Position numbers and translations under genes: made by a program | Notes under the pieces: generated by a model | What the model was told of the DNA's origin: nothing | Database searches by the model: none | What the model saw: the letters and a program-made list of their open reading frames with translations, nothing else | NCBI GenBank assembly: GCA_902494295.1 | Contig: CABUSL010000003.1 | Span: 1-43,668, forward strand | DNA: 43,668 nt | From: an uncultured Collinsella sp. | GTDB taxonomy: Bacteria; Actinomycetota; Coriobacteriia; Coriobacteriales; Coriobacteriaceae | Direction of reading: 5' to 3' | Shown here: positions 6,421 through 15,376 of the stretch, piece by piece | Position numbering within the stretch: position 1 is the stretch's first letter | How the letters are laid out: every line of letters starts with the position of its first letter

Positions 6421-8426
6421 TATGCGAACTGACTCAGATAGAGGTCGGCATAAGCGCCCTCGGCTGCGAGCAGCTCCTTATGCGTGCCCTGCTCGATAAT
6501 GTTGCCGTGGTCCATGACCAAGATCAGGTCGGCGTCCACGATCGTCGACAGGCGATGCGCGATCACAAAGCTCGTGCGCCCGCGCATAAGCGCGTCCATG
6601 GCACGGCCGATGGCAAGCTCGGTACGCGTGTCCACGCTTGAGGTCGCCTCGTCCAGGATGAGAATCGCCGGGTTGTTGAGCAGCACGCGTGCGATGGTCA
6701 GCAGCTGGCGCTGGCCCTGGCTAATGCTCTCGGCATCGTTGGCCACGCGCGTGTCGTAGCCCTGCGGCATGGTGCGCACAAAGAAGTCGACCTGAGCGGC
6801 ACGTGCGGCCGCGACAATCTCCTCGCGCGTCGCCTCGGGACAGCCATAGGCGATGTTCTCGGCAATGGTGCCATCGAACAGCCAGGCGTCCTGCAGCACC
6901 ATGCCAAACTGCCGTCGCAGCTCGCCGCGATCCATGCGGCTCGTATCCACGCCGTCGAGCGTAATGCGACCGCCGTCGATCTCGTAGAAGCGCATGAGCA
7001 GATTGATGAGCGTGGTCTTGCCCGCACCCGTGGTTCCCACCACCGCGATCTTTTGGCCCGACTCGGCGGTAAACGACACGTCGCGCATGAGCGGCTTGTC
7101 GGGCGAATAACCAAAGCGCACGTGCTCAAAGGAGACGCGACCCTCAACGCGACCCGGCAGCTTGGCGGCCTTGTCCGGCAGCGGATCGGCCTCCATCTCG
7201 GGCTCATCGAGCAGGTCGAACACGCGCTCTGCACTCGCCAGCGCGCTCTGCAGCGAGTTAAAGGTAAACGACAGCTGCGTCATGGGTTCGGACGCCTCGT
7301 AGATAAACTGGAAGAACGCCTGGAACACGCCGACGGTCATGTGACCGGCAACCAGCATGCTGCAACCCACGAGCGCAATCACGATCTGCGCCAGGCGACC
7401 AATAAAGCGAACCGCGGGTCCGACGGCGTTGATCATAAAGTCGGCCTTGGTGCTCACGCGCGCCAGCTCGCCCGAGGCCTCATGCACCTCGGAAGAGCTT
7501 TGGTGCTCGCGGTTGAATGCGCGAATCACCAAACGGCCCGAATAGCCTTCCTCGACCGCGCTCGTGATTTTGGACACCCACTCCTGGCGCTCGCCCGTCA
7601 CATCGTGTGTGCGGCGCGAGACGACCTTCGTCACCAGCAGCGACAGTGCCGTAAAGAACAGAAAGACGAGCGTAAGCTGCACGCTGAACACGAACATCAC
7701 GCTCACAGCACCAACAACCGTGCCGATCGACACGAGCAGCTGCAGCAATCCGCGCTGCATGCTCTCGGACATCTTGTCCAGGTCGTTGGTCGCGCGGCTG
7801 ACGACCTCGCCGGGACGATGCGCGTCAAAATAGGCGAGCGGCAGACGGTTGAGCTTCTGCGCGATGCGGTTGCGCAGGCGCAAGTTGAGGCGTTCGGCCA
7901 CGCTCGACATCAAAAAGCTCTGGAGCGCGTAGAACGAAGCGGCGGCCGTCCAAATCAAAAAGTAGATGAAGATAGTCCTGCCGCAGTTCTCCCAGGTGAT
8001 GCTGAAGGTGGCGTTGTTGACAAACGCTACCTGAATGTGGCCCCACAGCTCATCGATCACGCGGGCGCTATATGCCGGCGCGGCAGTGTTAAAGATGACA
8101 TAGAACACAATGCTCGCGAACACGATATAGAAGCGCCAATGGTCGCCGGCAGCCTCACTCCACAGGCGGCGCACCGTCGCCCAGGTATCCCGAGGCGTCT
8201 CGTCCTCGTCTTCGTCGTCCACATCGCGCATACGCTCTGCCTCGGCGCGGGCGCGCTCGTCCTCGGCACGTTCGTTTTCCTCGTAGAGCGCTTGGCGGCG
8301 AGCCTCGCGCTCGGCTGCAGCCTTGGCGGCGTCATCCAGTTCGGGTGCCACGGCAGCCGTTTCCTCGACCAGCCCCGCGGCAACGGCGTCATCAACGCCG
8401 CCCTGCTTCTTGAGCTCCTCGGTCAT
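6420..8426 (-). CDS. ABC exporter half-transporter, second subunit
   Basis: A 668-residue fused membrane/ATPase protein. An acidic, charged N-terminal extension of about 90 residues (rich in EDERA repeats) precedes six membrane helices and a C-terminal nucleotide-binding domain with Walker A GTTGAGKTT, signature ISQGQRQLL, Walker B ILILDEATSSVD (catalytic Glu present) and switch IAHRLSTI. It forms a heterodimer with the product of the gene immediately upstream, likely a drug, lipid or peptide exporter. The ATG at 8426 has GGGAGG 9 bases away and lies one base past the upstream stop at 8428-8430, so translation is coupled; the GTG at 8435 is a less likely start. The signature has Q in place of the first G (LSGGQ). 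Confidence 0.93.
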   Translation of the reverse strand: MTEELKKQGGVDDAVAAGLVEETAAVAPELDDAAKAAAEREARRQALYEENERAEDERARAEAERMRDVDDEDEDETPRDTWATVRRLWSEAAGDHWRFYIVFASIVFYVIFNTAAPAYSARVIDELWGHIQVAFVNNATFSITWENCGRTIFIYFLIWTAAASFYALQSFLMSSVAERLNLRLRNRIAQKLNRLPLAYFDAHRPGEVVSRATNDLDKMSESMQRGLLQLLVSIGTVVGAVSVMFVFSVQLTLVFLFFTALSLLVTKVVSRRTHDVTGERQEWVSKITSAVEEGYSGRLVIRAFNREHQSSSEVHEASGELARVSTKADFMINAVGPAVRFIGRLAQIVIALVGCSMLVAGHMTVGVFQAFFQFIYEASEPMTQLSFTFNSLQSALASAERVFDLLDEPEMEADPLPDKAAKLPGRVEGRVSFEHVRFGYSPDKPLMRDVSFTAESGQKIAVVGTTGAGKTTLINLLMRFYEIDGGRITLDGVDTSRMDRGELRRQFGMVLQDAWLFDGTIAENIAYGCPEATREEIVAAARAAQVDFFVRTMPQGYDTRVANDAESISQGQRQLLTIARVLLNNPAILILDEATSSVDTRTELAIGRAMDALMRGRTSFVIAHRLSTIVDADLILVMDHGNIIEQGTHKELLAAEGAYADLYLSQFA

Positions 8427-8427
8427 G

Positions 8428-10164
8428 CTACTCACCTCCCTTCATCTGCGATTCCGCGATGGCGCGGTACACCTCGCAGGTTTCCATAAGCTCGCCATGC
8501 GTGCCCAAGCCCACAACCTCGCCATCCTTGAGCACGACAATCTGGTCGGCGTGCAGAATCGTCGAGATGCGCTGCGCGATGATGAGCACCGCGGCATCGC
8601 GCGTCTCGTCTTGCAATGCATGGCGCAGGGCCGCATCGGTCTTAAAGTCCAGGGCCGAAAAACTGTCATCGAAGATGTACAAATCGGCCTGCTTCATGAG
8701 CGCGCGAGCAATGGCCAGACGTTGGCGCTGGCCGCCCGAAAAGTTCGTGCCGCCCTGCGCCACCGGGGTATCGAGCCCCTGCGGCTGATCGAGCACAAAG
8801 GTGCTCTGGGCAACCTGAAGCGCATGAAGCATGTCCGCCTCGGTCGCGTCCTCGTTGCCAAAGCGCAGATTACTTGCCACGGTGCCCGAGAACAGCCATG
8901 CTTTTTGCGGCACATAGGCAATGCGCCCGCGAATCTCGCCTTGCGAAAGCTCGCGCAGGTCGACGCCGTCCAGGCGAATGGCGCCCTTGGTGGCATCGTG
9001 GAAGCGCAGCAGAAGCTTGGCCACCGTCGACTTGCCCGAACCCGTCGAGCCGACGATTGCGGTCGTCTGACCGCGACGACAAGTAAAGTTCAAATTGCAC
9101 AGCGTGTCCTCGTCGGCGTCGTCAAAGCGAAACGACATATGATCGAACACGGCGACCGCATCGGCCCCGTCCTTTGAGTCGGACGCGGCCGCATCAAGCG
9201 TGCGCTCGCCATCGACGATGCTCGGCTCAATCTCCAACACCTGCTGCGCACGGTTCAGGCACGCGGCAGCACGCGGAAGCGTCAGCACCACCATCTGGGC
9301 CATCATCACAAAGAACAGGATCAGAATTGCATACTCCAGCACCGCCGAGATACTCGCAATCTGCATGGCGTGGGCGCCTACGCGGTTGCCGCCCACCCAC
9401 AGCACCGCCACCTCGGCGATGTTCATCAAAAAGAAGCTTGAGCTGTCGAGGCCCACAAACAGGTGGTTAACCTTGATGGCGTTGGCTGCGTAATCGCTAA
9501 ATACCTCGTCCAGGCGCTGCTCCTCGTGGCGCTCCTTATTGAAAGCACGGATGACGCGCACGCCCACGATGTTTTCGCGCAGCACCACGTTCATGCGGTC
9601 GATAAAGCTCTGCAAGCGCATAAAGATCGGAGCCGCGTTGGCAACCGTAAAGACCGCCGTCACCAGCACAATTGCAACGACTACGCCCAGAAGCGTGCCC
9701 ATGGCAGGATCGATAAACCAGGCGAAGATGATGCCCGCCACCGCCAGGAACGGCACCGGCAGCACCAGCTGAATCGTCTGCAGAATCGCCTGCTGAATCA
9801 CGTTGATGTCGTTGAGCGAGCGCGTGATCATCGATCCGGTGCCAAAGCGCTCAAAATCGCTGGCCGCGAGCTCGAGCGATTTGTCGTACACGGCATTGCG
9901 GATATCGCAAGCCACGTTGGCGGCCAGGCGCGCCGAAAGATAGCAGCCCAGCACCGTGCCGCCGCTAGCCATGCTGGTCGCGATAAACATGTATAGGCCG
10001 TTGCGTAAAATGTAGTCGACATCGCCCGTGGTAATACCGGTGTTGACCATGTTCGCCAGCATCGTGGGAACCAGCAGCGTACCGACGTTATCCACCAGCA
10101 GCACCAGCAGCGTCACTGCGACAAGCCCTCGATAGGGCTTCAAAAACCTCATTAGCAGTCGCAC
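8428..10164 (-). CDS. ABC exporter half-transporter, first subunit
   Basis: A 578-residue ABC exporter beginning MRLLMRFLKPYRGL, with six membrane helices and an ATPase domain: Walker A GSTGSGKST, signature FSGGQRQRLA, Walker B LYIFDDSFSALD. The residue after the Walker B Asp is Asp, not Glu, so this subunit supplies a non-consensus ATP site; its partner keeps Glu. That asymmetry is typical of heterodimeric exporters such as TM287/288 and LmrCD. GTG at 10164 gives the family-typical N-terminus; the alternative ATG at 10152 forms a TAATG junction with the MarR stop. Both subunits are co-transcribed with, and probably controlled by, the upstream MarR protein. Confidence 0.93.
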   Translation of the reverse strand: MRLLMRFLKPYRGLVAVTLLVLLVDNVGTLLVPTMLANMVNTGITTGDVDYILRNGLYMFIATSMASGGTVLGCYLSARLAANVACDIRNAVYDKSLELAASDFERFGTGSMITRSLNDINVIQQAILQTIQLVLPVPFLAVAGIIFAWFIDPAMGTLLGVVVAIVLVTAVFTVANAAPIFMRLQSFIDRMNVVLRENIVGVRVIRAFNKERHEEQRLDEVFSDYAANAIKVNHLFVGLDSSSFFLMNIAEVAVLWVGGNRVGAHAMQIASISAVLEYAILILFFVMMAQMVVLTLPRAAACLNRAQQVLEIEPSIVDGERTLDAAASDSKDGADAVAVFDHMSFRFDDADEDTLCNLNFTCRRGQTTAIVGSTGSGKSTVAKLLLRFHDATKGAIRLDGVDLRELSQGEIRGRIAYVPQKAWLFSGTVASNLRFGNEDATEADMLHALQVAQSTFVLDQPQGLDTPVAQGGTNFSGGQRQRLAIARALMKQADLYIFDDSFSALDFKTDAALRHALQDETRDAAVLIIAQRISTILHADQIVVLKDGEVVGLGTHGELMETCEVYRAIAESQMKGGE

Positions 10165-10652
10165 GACTCCCCCTCACCTTGATTCTCGGCTTGGCTCTCG
10201 GCAGCGATATGCTGCTTAAATGTCTCGCACTCCTCGCCGAGCACCTGAGAGAATTTGCCGATCAAGCGCATAATCTCGCGCTGCTCACACGGCTCAAGCG
10301 CGCCAAAGGCTCGCTGCTCGGCCTTGAGTGCCGGCAGCGCATAACGCTCGGCAAATCGCCTGCCCTCTTCGGTCAGGCTCACAACTTTGTTCTTACGGCT
10401 GCCTTCGGCAAACCCCAACGTTGCGAAGCCCCGCGCCGTCAAGGTTTTAATTGCCGAGTTGATGGTCTGCTTGCTGTAGAACCATTCGCTTGTCAGACGG
10501 CTTACGGCAATACTGCCGCCCGCCGTGCTGGTATCGACGAGCATCCAGTAAGCGCAGTCCGAAAGACCGCAGGCGCGCGAGAACTCCGAATAGATATGGT
10601 CGAGTCCATTGAGCAACCGATCGAAGTCGACCAGCGTAACCGCACTATTCAT
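10152..10652 (-). CDS. MarR-family regulator of the ABC exporter operon
   Basis: A 166-residue winged-helix protein. The DNA-binding region reads RLTSEWFYSKQTINSAIKTL followed by the wing GFAEGSRKNKVVSLTEEG, both characteristic of MarR. The N-terminal helices (FDRLLNGLDHIYSEFSRACGL) would form the dimer interface. It is the first gene of a three-gene operon and its stop overlaps the start region of the first ABC subunit. Direct-repeat sites in its promoter suggest autorepression relieved by an exported compound. Confidence 0.9.
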   Translation of the reverse strand: MNSAVTLVDFDRLLNGLDHIYSEFSRACGLSDCAYWMLVDTSTAGGSIAVSRLTSEWFYSKQTINSAIKTLTARGFATLGFAEGSRKNKVVSLTEEGRRFAERYALPALKAEQRAFGALEPCEQREIMRLIGKFSQVLGEECETFKQHIAAESQAENQGEGESCDC

Positions 10653-10671
10653 CTATCCCACCATTCAATTG

Positions 10672-10728
10672 TCCGATTTTTGACCAATTTTGTGTCTCTA
10701 GATTAGTCCGATTTTTGACTATCGTCAA
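10672..10728 (-). promoter_or_regulatory. MarR operon promoter with two direct-repeat operators
   Basis: On the minus strand TTGACG (10723-10728) and TAATCT (10700-10705) are separated by exactly 17 bases. A 13-base sequence, TCCGATTTTTGAC on the plus strand, occurs twice in the same orientation: at 10707-10719 inside the spacer and at 10672-10684 between the -10 and the marR start. Binding at both would block polymerase. Confidence 0.75.
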
Positions 10729-10769
10729 CAGGCTCTCCGCAAATGTGTGCATTTTTATGGTCTATCGGC

Positions 10770-10808
10770 AGAAAAAGACCGCCGGCGCGGGGGCGGCGCC
10801 AGCGGTCA
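10770..10808 (-). terminator. terminator of the small hypothetical gene
   Basis: GACCGC and GCGGTC close a GC-rich hairpin (inner CGGCGC/GGCGCC). On the minus strand it is followed by TTTTTCTGCC. Confidence 0.75.
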
Positions 10809-10833
10809 CGTGAAAATCGAGTTTTATTGCCTG

Positions 10834-11124
10834 TTAGGCGGCGACGGCCTCATAGACCGTAGCGCCCGAGAAGCTGTCATGCAGGCTCTTGCCGGCAATC
10901 CACGGCAGCTCGACGACCTCGCAGACCGTGTTGACCAGCTCGGAGCAGTCAGTAAAGTGGCCCTTGTCGTTGAGGGCCTCGCAATCCTGAACACGCCAAT
11001 AGCCATCGGTGTGCGTGATGTAGTACTCGTGATCGTTGATCGACACGAAAGCGCGCGTCTTGGAACGCAGCAGCTTCAGAAATCCTTCGAAATCGGTCTC
11101 GACGACATCTCCAGCCTGGAACAT
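10834..11124 (-). CDS. Small hypothetical protein
   Basis: A 96-residue soluble, acidic protein (MFQAGDVVETDFEGFLKLL to SGATVYEAVAA) with ATG at 11124 and a strong AGGAGG site. Aromatic patches (DHEYYITHTDGYWRVQDCEAL) suggest a small beta-rich fold. I recognise no family. It stands alone with its own terminator, which supports a real gene. About 290 bp separate it from the divergent nitroreductase, and in that gap I see no clear structured element. Confidence 0.75.
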   Translation of the reverse strand: MFQAGDVVETDFEGFLKLLRSKTRAFVSINDHEYYITHTDGYWRVQDCEALNDKGHFTDCSELVNTVCEVVELPWIAGKSLHDSFSGATVYEAVAA

Positions 11125-11418
11125 GATGTTACCTCCTGGCCCGGCGCCACCACGGCGCATTGATAAACGTTGGTACTCCTTTAGTAAAACCTTTATCAGA
11201 GGTTATGCGTTCGTCATTTAGGCAAGTGGTAAAAAACCGCAGGGTAGACGGGATAAAACGTTTAACCATCCCATTGGTTTGTCACATTCTGAAGGTACTT
11301 TTATGCAAACCTACTTTGCCAATTGGAATCTATCCTTTTGGCCGGGCAATTGACCATCTATCGTTTGAGCCCGACGGGTATGAACGGGGCATCTGCAACG
11401 CCACCGCAAGGAGACACC

Positions 11419-11940
11419 ATGGAGACTATCGAAGCACTCATTCACCGCCGCAGCTGCCGCAAATACAGCAATCGTCCCGTCGAGGCTGAAAAGCTTGCAC
11501 GTATTATCGAAGCCGGCCAATATGCACCGAGCGGCATGGGCCGCCAGCCGGTGACGTTTGTCGCCGTCACCGACCCCGCGACCGTCGAGCGTCTCTCACG
11601 GCTCAACGCCCAGGTCATGGGCAGCAACAGCGACCCCTTCTATGGCGCCAAGACCGTTGTGGCGGTGCTGGTTGACCGCAGCGTGCCCACACATCTGGAA
11701 GACGGCTCGCTCGCCATGGGCAACTTGCTCAACGCCGCCTATGCACTGGGTGTCGATTCGTGCTGGATTCACCGCGCGCATGAGGTCTTTGACTCGCCCG
11801 AGGGCCTGGAGCTGCTGGCCAGCTGGGGCCTGCCCGCCGACGGCAGCCTGCGCGGTGTCGGTAACTGCATTCTTGGCTACGCCGAGGACACGCTACCCGA
11901 GGCAAAACCGCGCCGCGACAACATCATCTACGTAAGGTAA
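11419..11940 (+). CDS. Nitroreductase-family oxidoreductase
   Basis: A 173-residue FMN-dependent nitroreductase-fold protein. The signature opening METIEALIHRRSCRKY and the FMN contact region AGQYAPSGMGRQP are present, followed by AMGNLLNAAYALGVDSCWIHRA and GNCILGYAED. Enzymes of this size reduce flavins, quinones or nitro compounds with NAD(P)H; the substrate cannot be told from sequence. ATG at 11419 follows AAGGAG by 5 bases; the longer frame from 11323 has no ribosome site. A core-GGGAC type hairpin follows the stop. Confidence 0.9.
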   Translation: METIEALIHRRSCRKYSNRPVEAEKLARIIEAGQYAPSGMGRQPVTFVAVTDPATVERLSRLNAQVMGSNSDPFYGAKTVVAVLVDRSVPTHLEDGSLAMGNLLNAAYALGVDSCWIHRAHEVFDSPEGLELLASWGLPADGSLRGVGNCILGYAEDTLPEAKPRRDNIIYVR

Positions 11941-11956
11941 CCCAGGAGCGTCAGCG

Positions 11957-11995
11957 GGGGTGGCTAATTTGGGACGGGGCTATTTTAGCTGCCCC
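11957..11995. repeat. core-GGGAC hairpin repeat, copy 2 (GGGACGGGG variant)
   Basis: GGGGTGGCTAA and TTAGCTGCCCC arms (one G-T wobble and one end mismatch) enclose TTTGGGACGGGGCTATT. It lies between the convergent nitroreductase and membrane-protein genes. Confidence 0.55.
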
Positions 11996-12004
11996 ACTCG
12001 CAAC

Positions 12005-12580
12005 TTATCCCGCCGATGGAGTTGTTGCCGTTTCATTTGCTTGGGCCGTTTCGGCGTCGTCGCCTTGCTTGTCTTCGTCCTTTTGAGCATCGGCGATGGT
12101 GGAGGCCGCCGCAACGATGCCGCGCTGGGGTGCGACGCCCGTCTGGGTCTGAGCGCCCTCGACAACTTCTGTGCCTGCATGCGCGAGCTCGGGCGATTTA
12201 AACACTGCGTCCAAGTTGGCGCCACCGCCGGCGTAGCCGAGCGCGGCGAGTGCGATGACGATCACTGCAACGACGGCCACGATCGGCACATAACGATGCC
12301 AACCAGCCGGGTTGAGCCCGCTGCGGCGAGCCGCCCCGCGACTGATGTAACCAAGCGTGCCGTCGTGCTTGAGCTTTGAGCCCACCACGCGTTTGCGGCC
12401 CCACAGCGAGGACTCTGCCTGCATTGCCAAGCGGGCGCTTGCCGAAGGATAGCCGTATTTAGTGCGCCTGAACGAGCCATCAAACCCCGAGGCGTGTTTA
12501 CCCCACGTCACCGATGTTGTGCGTCGGTTGACCGGCGCGGCACTCCGCCTTCTGCGGCTCGGTTTTGAAGTCTCAGCCAT
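12005..12580 (-). CDS. Hypothetical single-pass membrane protein
   Basis: A 191-residue protein. The basic N-terminal half (PSRRRRSAAPVNRRTT, KRVVGSKLKHDG) is followed by one membrane helix (VPIVAVVAVIVIALAALGYA) at about residues 102-121 and a low-complexity, Ala/Glu/Asp-rich C-terminal tail. The arrangement suggests the basic half stays in the cytoplasm and the acidic tail is outside. No family recognised. ATG at 12580 has GAGGG upstream; an 18-residue in-frame extension upstream was not used. It is downstream of the NtrC-like regulator in the same direction. Confidence 0.75.
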   Translation of the reverse strand: MAETSKPSRRRRSAAPVNRRTTSVTWGKHASGFDGSFRRTKYGYPSASARLAMQAESSLWGRKRVVGSKLKHDGTLGYISRGAARRSGLNPAGWHRYVPIVAVVAVIVIALAALGYAGGGANLDAVFKSPELAHAGTEVVEGAQTQTGVAPQRGIVAAASTIADAQKDEDKQGDDAETAQANETATTPSAG

Positions 12581-12664
12581 ATGCCCTCGCACGCCGTAAC
12601 CAAATCGAAACAATAACGCTTTGGACTGTAGCACACGCGTCGCGCGCGGTCACGGGCGCCTCGC

Positions 12665-13882
12665 TCAACGGTCATCGTCCTTCAGCAAGCGCCACAGCGT
12701 TGTACGGCTTATACCCAGCACCTCTGCCGCACGAGTCCGGTTGCCGTGGAGATGATCTACAACCAGATGCGCGATATCTCGCTCGGTATCGGCCAGCGGT
12801 CGCAGGATATACAGGTCACTTTCGAGCGTCGGGGCGCCAAAGGTTGCGGTCTTAATCACGTCCTCTTGGGCGAGCACTTCCTCCGCCACAGCGCGGCCCA
12901 CCGTGCCCGCCCCCACCAATATATACAGTCGTTCCGAGACCTCGCGGAGCTGCAGATAATTGCGCGGCCAGCGGTAAGCATCGAGCGTCTTCGTCGCCGC
13001 GGCAGACAGCGTGGGCGCTGCCGTCCCAAATGCATCAGCGAGATATTCCAAATAGCGCGCGACCTTCGTCGACGCGGCTCCCTGCTCGGCGATTGCCGGC
13101 GCCACGCTCACCGCACAGGCGAAGCGCTCGGTCACAAAGGCGGCTTGATCACTTTCGCTGCCGCCCGGCATGTCATTCGCCGTCAGCACCACATGGCAGC
13201 GCGTCGCCAACGCGGTGTCGGCCATCGTGGAAACGAGCTCGCGGAGGCGCTGGGGGCCAACCGCATTCCAGCCCTCAATGCAAAGTGTCAGCCCCGTTTG
13301 GAACAGCGGCGATTCGGAGCTTTTGAGCACATGGCGCCAACCGCGATCGGTGAGTTCATCGAGCGCGACGGAAACAAAGGGTTGATCGACAAAAGGGCCA
13401 GCCAGATAGAGGCGCTTGGCAATCTCGACCTGACCCGCGCCAAGCTCGCCCTCGAGCATAAGGGGCACGCCGCGCGCATAGCTCTCGGCAACCGGCGCAG
13501 CCACCGAGGCCGCCCCCTCAACGATGCCGTACGCACTCGATTCGTAGCGGGCCTCAACTTCGTCGGCGTTGAGCCACTCGATGCCCGCATGCGCCGCGGC
13601 GCCGCGCACCTCGCGGACCACGACGACCCAAAGGCCCCCGCCCTCTTTTTCGGTGGGGCGAACGGTCAGGCTCAGGCGCGTACCCGCACGCCCCATAACA
13701 AGGCGCGCACCGTCTCCTATACGGTCGAGGCGTTCGGCAACAAAAGCCGCCACATCCCGCTCAAGCGCCGTGTCATTCACGGTCGAGATCGCGACGTCCC
13801 CACGCGCATCGATTGCCAATGCCGAGGCCCCGGCAGCAGCCAGGGCCCCAGTCAAGATGTTCAGCTTGGCATCGCTATCCAT
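12665..13882 (-). CDS. NtrC-like regulator with decayed AAA+ domain and Fis-type HTH
   Basis: A 405-residue protein shaped like a sigma-54 activator: an N-terminal sensory region, a central AAA+-like segment, and a C-terminal Fis HTH (NRTRAAEVLGISRTTLWRLL). The AAA+ part is degenerate: the Walker A position reads GELGAGQVEIAK, lacking the GKE/GKT lysine, and I see no GAFTGA loop that contacts sigma-54. It therefore probably binds DNA without acting as an ATP-driven sigma-54 activator. Similar proteins accompany transporters in Coriobacteriia. It lies directly downstream of the YeiH exporter gene, same strand, with about 265 bp between, and may regulate it. Confidence 0.75.
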   Translation of the reverse strand: MDSDAKLNILTGALAAAGASALAIDARGDVAISTVNDTALERDVAAFVAERLDRIGDGARLVMGRAGTRLSLTVRPTEKEGGGLWVVVVREVRGAAAHAGIEWLNADEVEARYESSAYGIVEGAASVAAPVAESYARGVPLMLEGELGAGQVEIAKRLYLAGPFVDQPFVSVALDELTDRGWRHVLKSSESPLFQTGLTLCIEGWNAVGPQRLRELVSTMADTALATRCHVVLTANDMPGGSESDQAAFVTERFACAVSVAPAIAEQGAASTKVARYLEYLADAFGTAAPTLSAAATKTLDAYRWPRNYLQLREVSERLYILVGAGTVGRAVAEEVLAQEDVIKTATFGAPTLESDLYILRPLADTERDIAHLVVDHLHGNRTRAAEVLGISRTTLWRLLKDDDR

Positions 13883-14004
13883 GATTTGCCCCTGTCCGCA
13901 GCGACGTGCAACCGCCGATGGTCACACGACCGAGTGTTTCAAAATTGAACGATATTGCTCACCAAACACTATAGGGCAGAAAGCGCCGTCCTGCGAGTAT
14001 AGAT

Positions 14005-14096
14005 GTTGCCCCGCATCGCCATCCTGGCGGGGCGATAAGAGCTCTTCGGGACTTATAAACCTGCGGACAAGCCATACCCGCAAGAGCTCCTATCGC
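14005..14096. other. structured intergenic element of unknown function
   Basis: GCCCCGC/GCGGGGC form one hairpin (14008-14033). Next, GCGATAAGAGCTCTT (14032-14046) pairs with AAGAGCTCCTATCGC (14082-14096), 15 bp with one wobble, and TGCGG/CCGCA pairs inside it. It sits between the YeiH stop and the regulator start, in a 265-bp gap with no ORF. It may be a 3' end structure, a small RNA or a cis-regulator; the strand is undetermined. Confidence 0.5.
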
Positions 14097-14148
14097 TCCA
14101 CCGCGAGGATGCGCTCACCAGCAACCAGCACGCGAATAAGCTACTTCT

Positions 14149-15183
14149 CTACCAGATTCCCAGTACGTGTTGCATTCCCAAACTCATGCACGCGATGCCA
14201 ATCCAGCAGCAAAAGCCCAATGCGATGGGCTTGCCGCCCTTTTTGACCAGCTCGACGATATCGGTATTAAAACCAATAGCCGCCATGGCCATCACAATAA
14301 AGAACTTCGACAGCTCCTTGATGGGCGCCGTAAAGGACGCGGGAAGCTGAAACACCGTAGTGATCACGCTCGCCAGCACAAAGAACAGCACAAACATGGG
14401 AAACGCGCGTTTGAGGGAGAACGTGCTTTTGGCGTCGCCGCCGGCCTTACGCGCCAGATGCATCTGCCAGCATGCGAGGACCAACGTGATGGGAATAATG
14501 GCCAGCGTCCTGGTGAGCTTGACCACCGTGGCGCTCTCGAGCACATTGGCGCCGGGATGCATGCTGTCCCAGGCGCTCGCCGCAGCCGTTACGGACGAGG
14601 TGTCGTTGATGGCGGTGCCGGCAAACAGGCCAAAGCCCTCGTTGGTCAGCCCGAGCATGCCGCCGAGCGTTGGAAACACGAGCGCCGCGATAACGTTAAA
14701 CAGGAAGATGACCGAAATGGCCTGGGCAATCTCGCGATCGTCGGCATCGATGACGGGTGCGGTCGCGGCGATAGCAGAACCGCCGCAAATCGACGAACCC
14801 ACACCCACAAGCGTCGCGATCTTACCCGGCACATTCATAACGCGGCAGAGCACAAAGGCGATGACAAGCGAGGTCGAGATTGTCGCCACGATAATGGGCA
14901 GCGACTGGGCGCCCTTGGACAGGATCTGGGAGAGGTTCATGCCAAAGCCAAGCAGGATAACCGCGTACTGCAAGACTTTTTTGGACGTATAGGTAACGCC
15001 GGCGGCGAGCTGTTCGCGACGATTCTTGGGAAAGACGAGCGCCAGGACCATGCCAAAGAGGATGGCAAATACCGGACCGCCGACCACCTCAATTTGTTTG
15101 CCGAGCAACGTCGCGGGAATGGCGATGATCAGGCAGAACAAGACGCCTTTCCAGCGCTCGCGTACGATATTTGCCAGTTGCAT
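14149..15183 (-). CDS. YeiH-family putative sulfate/anion exporter
   Basis: A 344-residue membrane protein of the UPF0324/YeiH family (Cons_hypoth698), about ten helices. Signatures include GGPVFAILFGM, VILLGFGMNLSQI, VGVGSSICGGSAIAA, FGLFAGTAINDTSSV and MAAIGFNTDI. Family members are annotated as sulfate exporters and are often induced by taurine or sulfite, though transport has been shown in few cases. ATG at 15183 has AAGGAA upstream. Its neighbours are a divergent GntR regulator and the downstream NtrC-like regulator; either could control it. Confidence 0.9.
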   Translation of the reverse strand: MQLANIVRERWKGVLFCLIIAIPATLLGKQIEVVGGPVFAILFGMVLALVFPKNRREQLAAGVTYTSKKVLQYAVILLGFGMNLSQILSKGAQSLPIIVATISTSLVIAFVLCRVMNVPGKIATLVGVGSSICGGSAIAATAPVIDADDREIAQAISVIFLFNVIAALVFPTLGGMLGLTNEGFGLFAGTAINDTSSVTAAASAWDSMHPGANVLESATVVKLTRTLAIIPITLVLACWQMHLARKAGGDAKSTFSLKRAFPMFVLFFVLASVITTVFQLPASFTAPIKELSKFFIVMAMAAIGFNTDIVELVKKGGKPIALGFCCWIGIACMSLGMQHVLGIW

Positions 15184-15376
15184 ATGGGATTCCTTCTTTC
15201 TATTTCACGTTTGCGACGGCTTATGATACGGCAACATTGAGCGCAGCCTAGCGCAAACACAGACTAAGATGCCGCAATAGTTCTCAGGCAACAGCCGAAT
15301 TACCCACCGCGGAGAGCTGATTCGCGGCATAATTAACAACTGACATATGAGTTTGATAGAACAGTTGCGAGGCGCT

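Noticed and set aside
15217..15234. Half-match to the TTGCCGTANNNACGGCAA operator in the YeiH/GntR gap
   Set aside because: Only the ACGGCAA half matches; the left half fits at about two positions, which is not better than chance.
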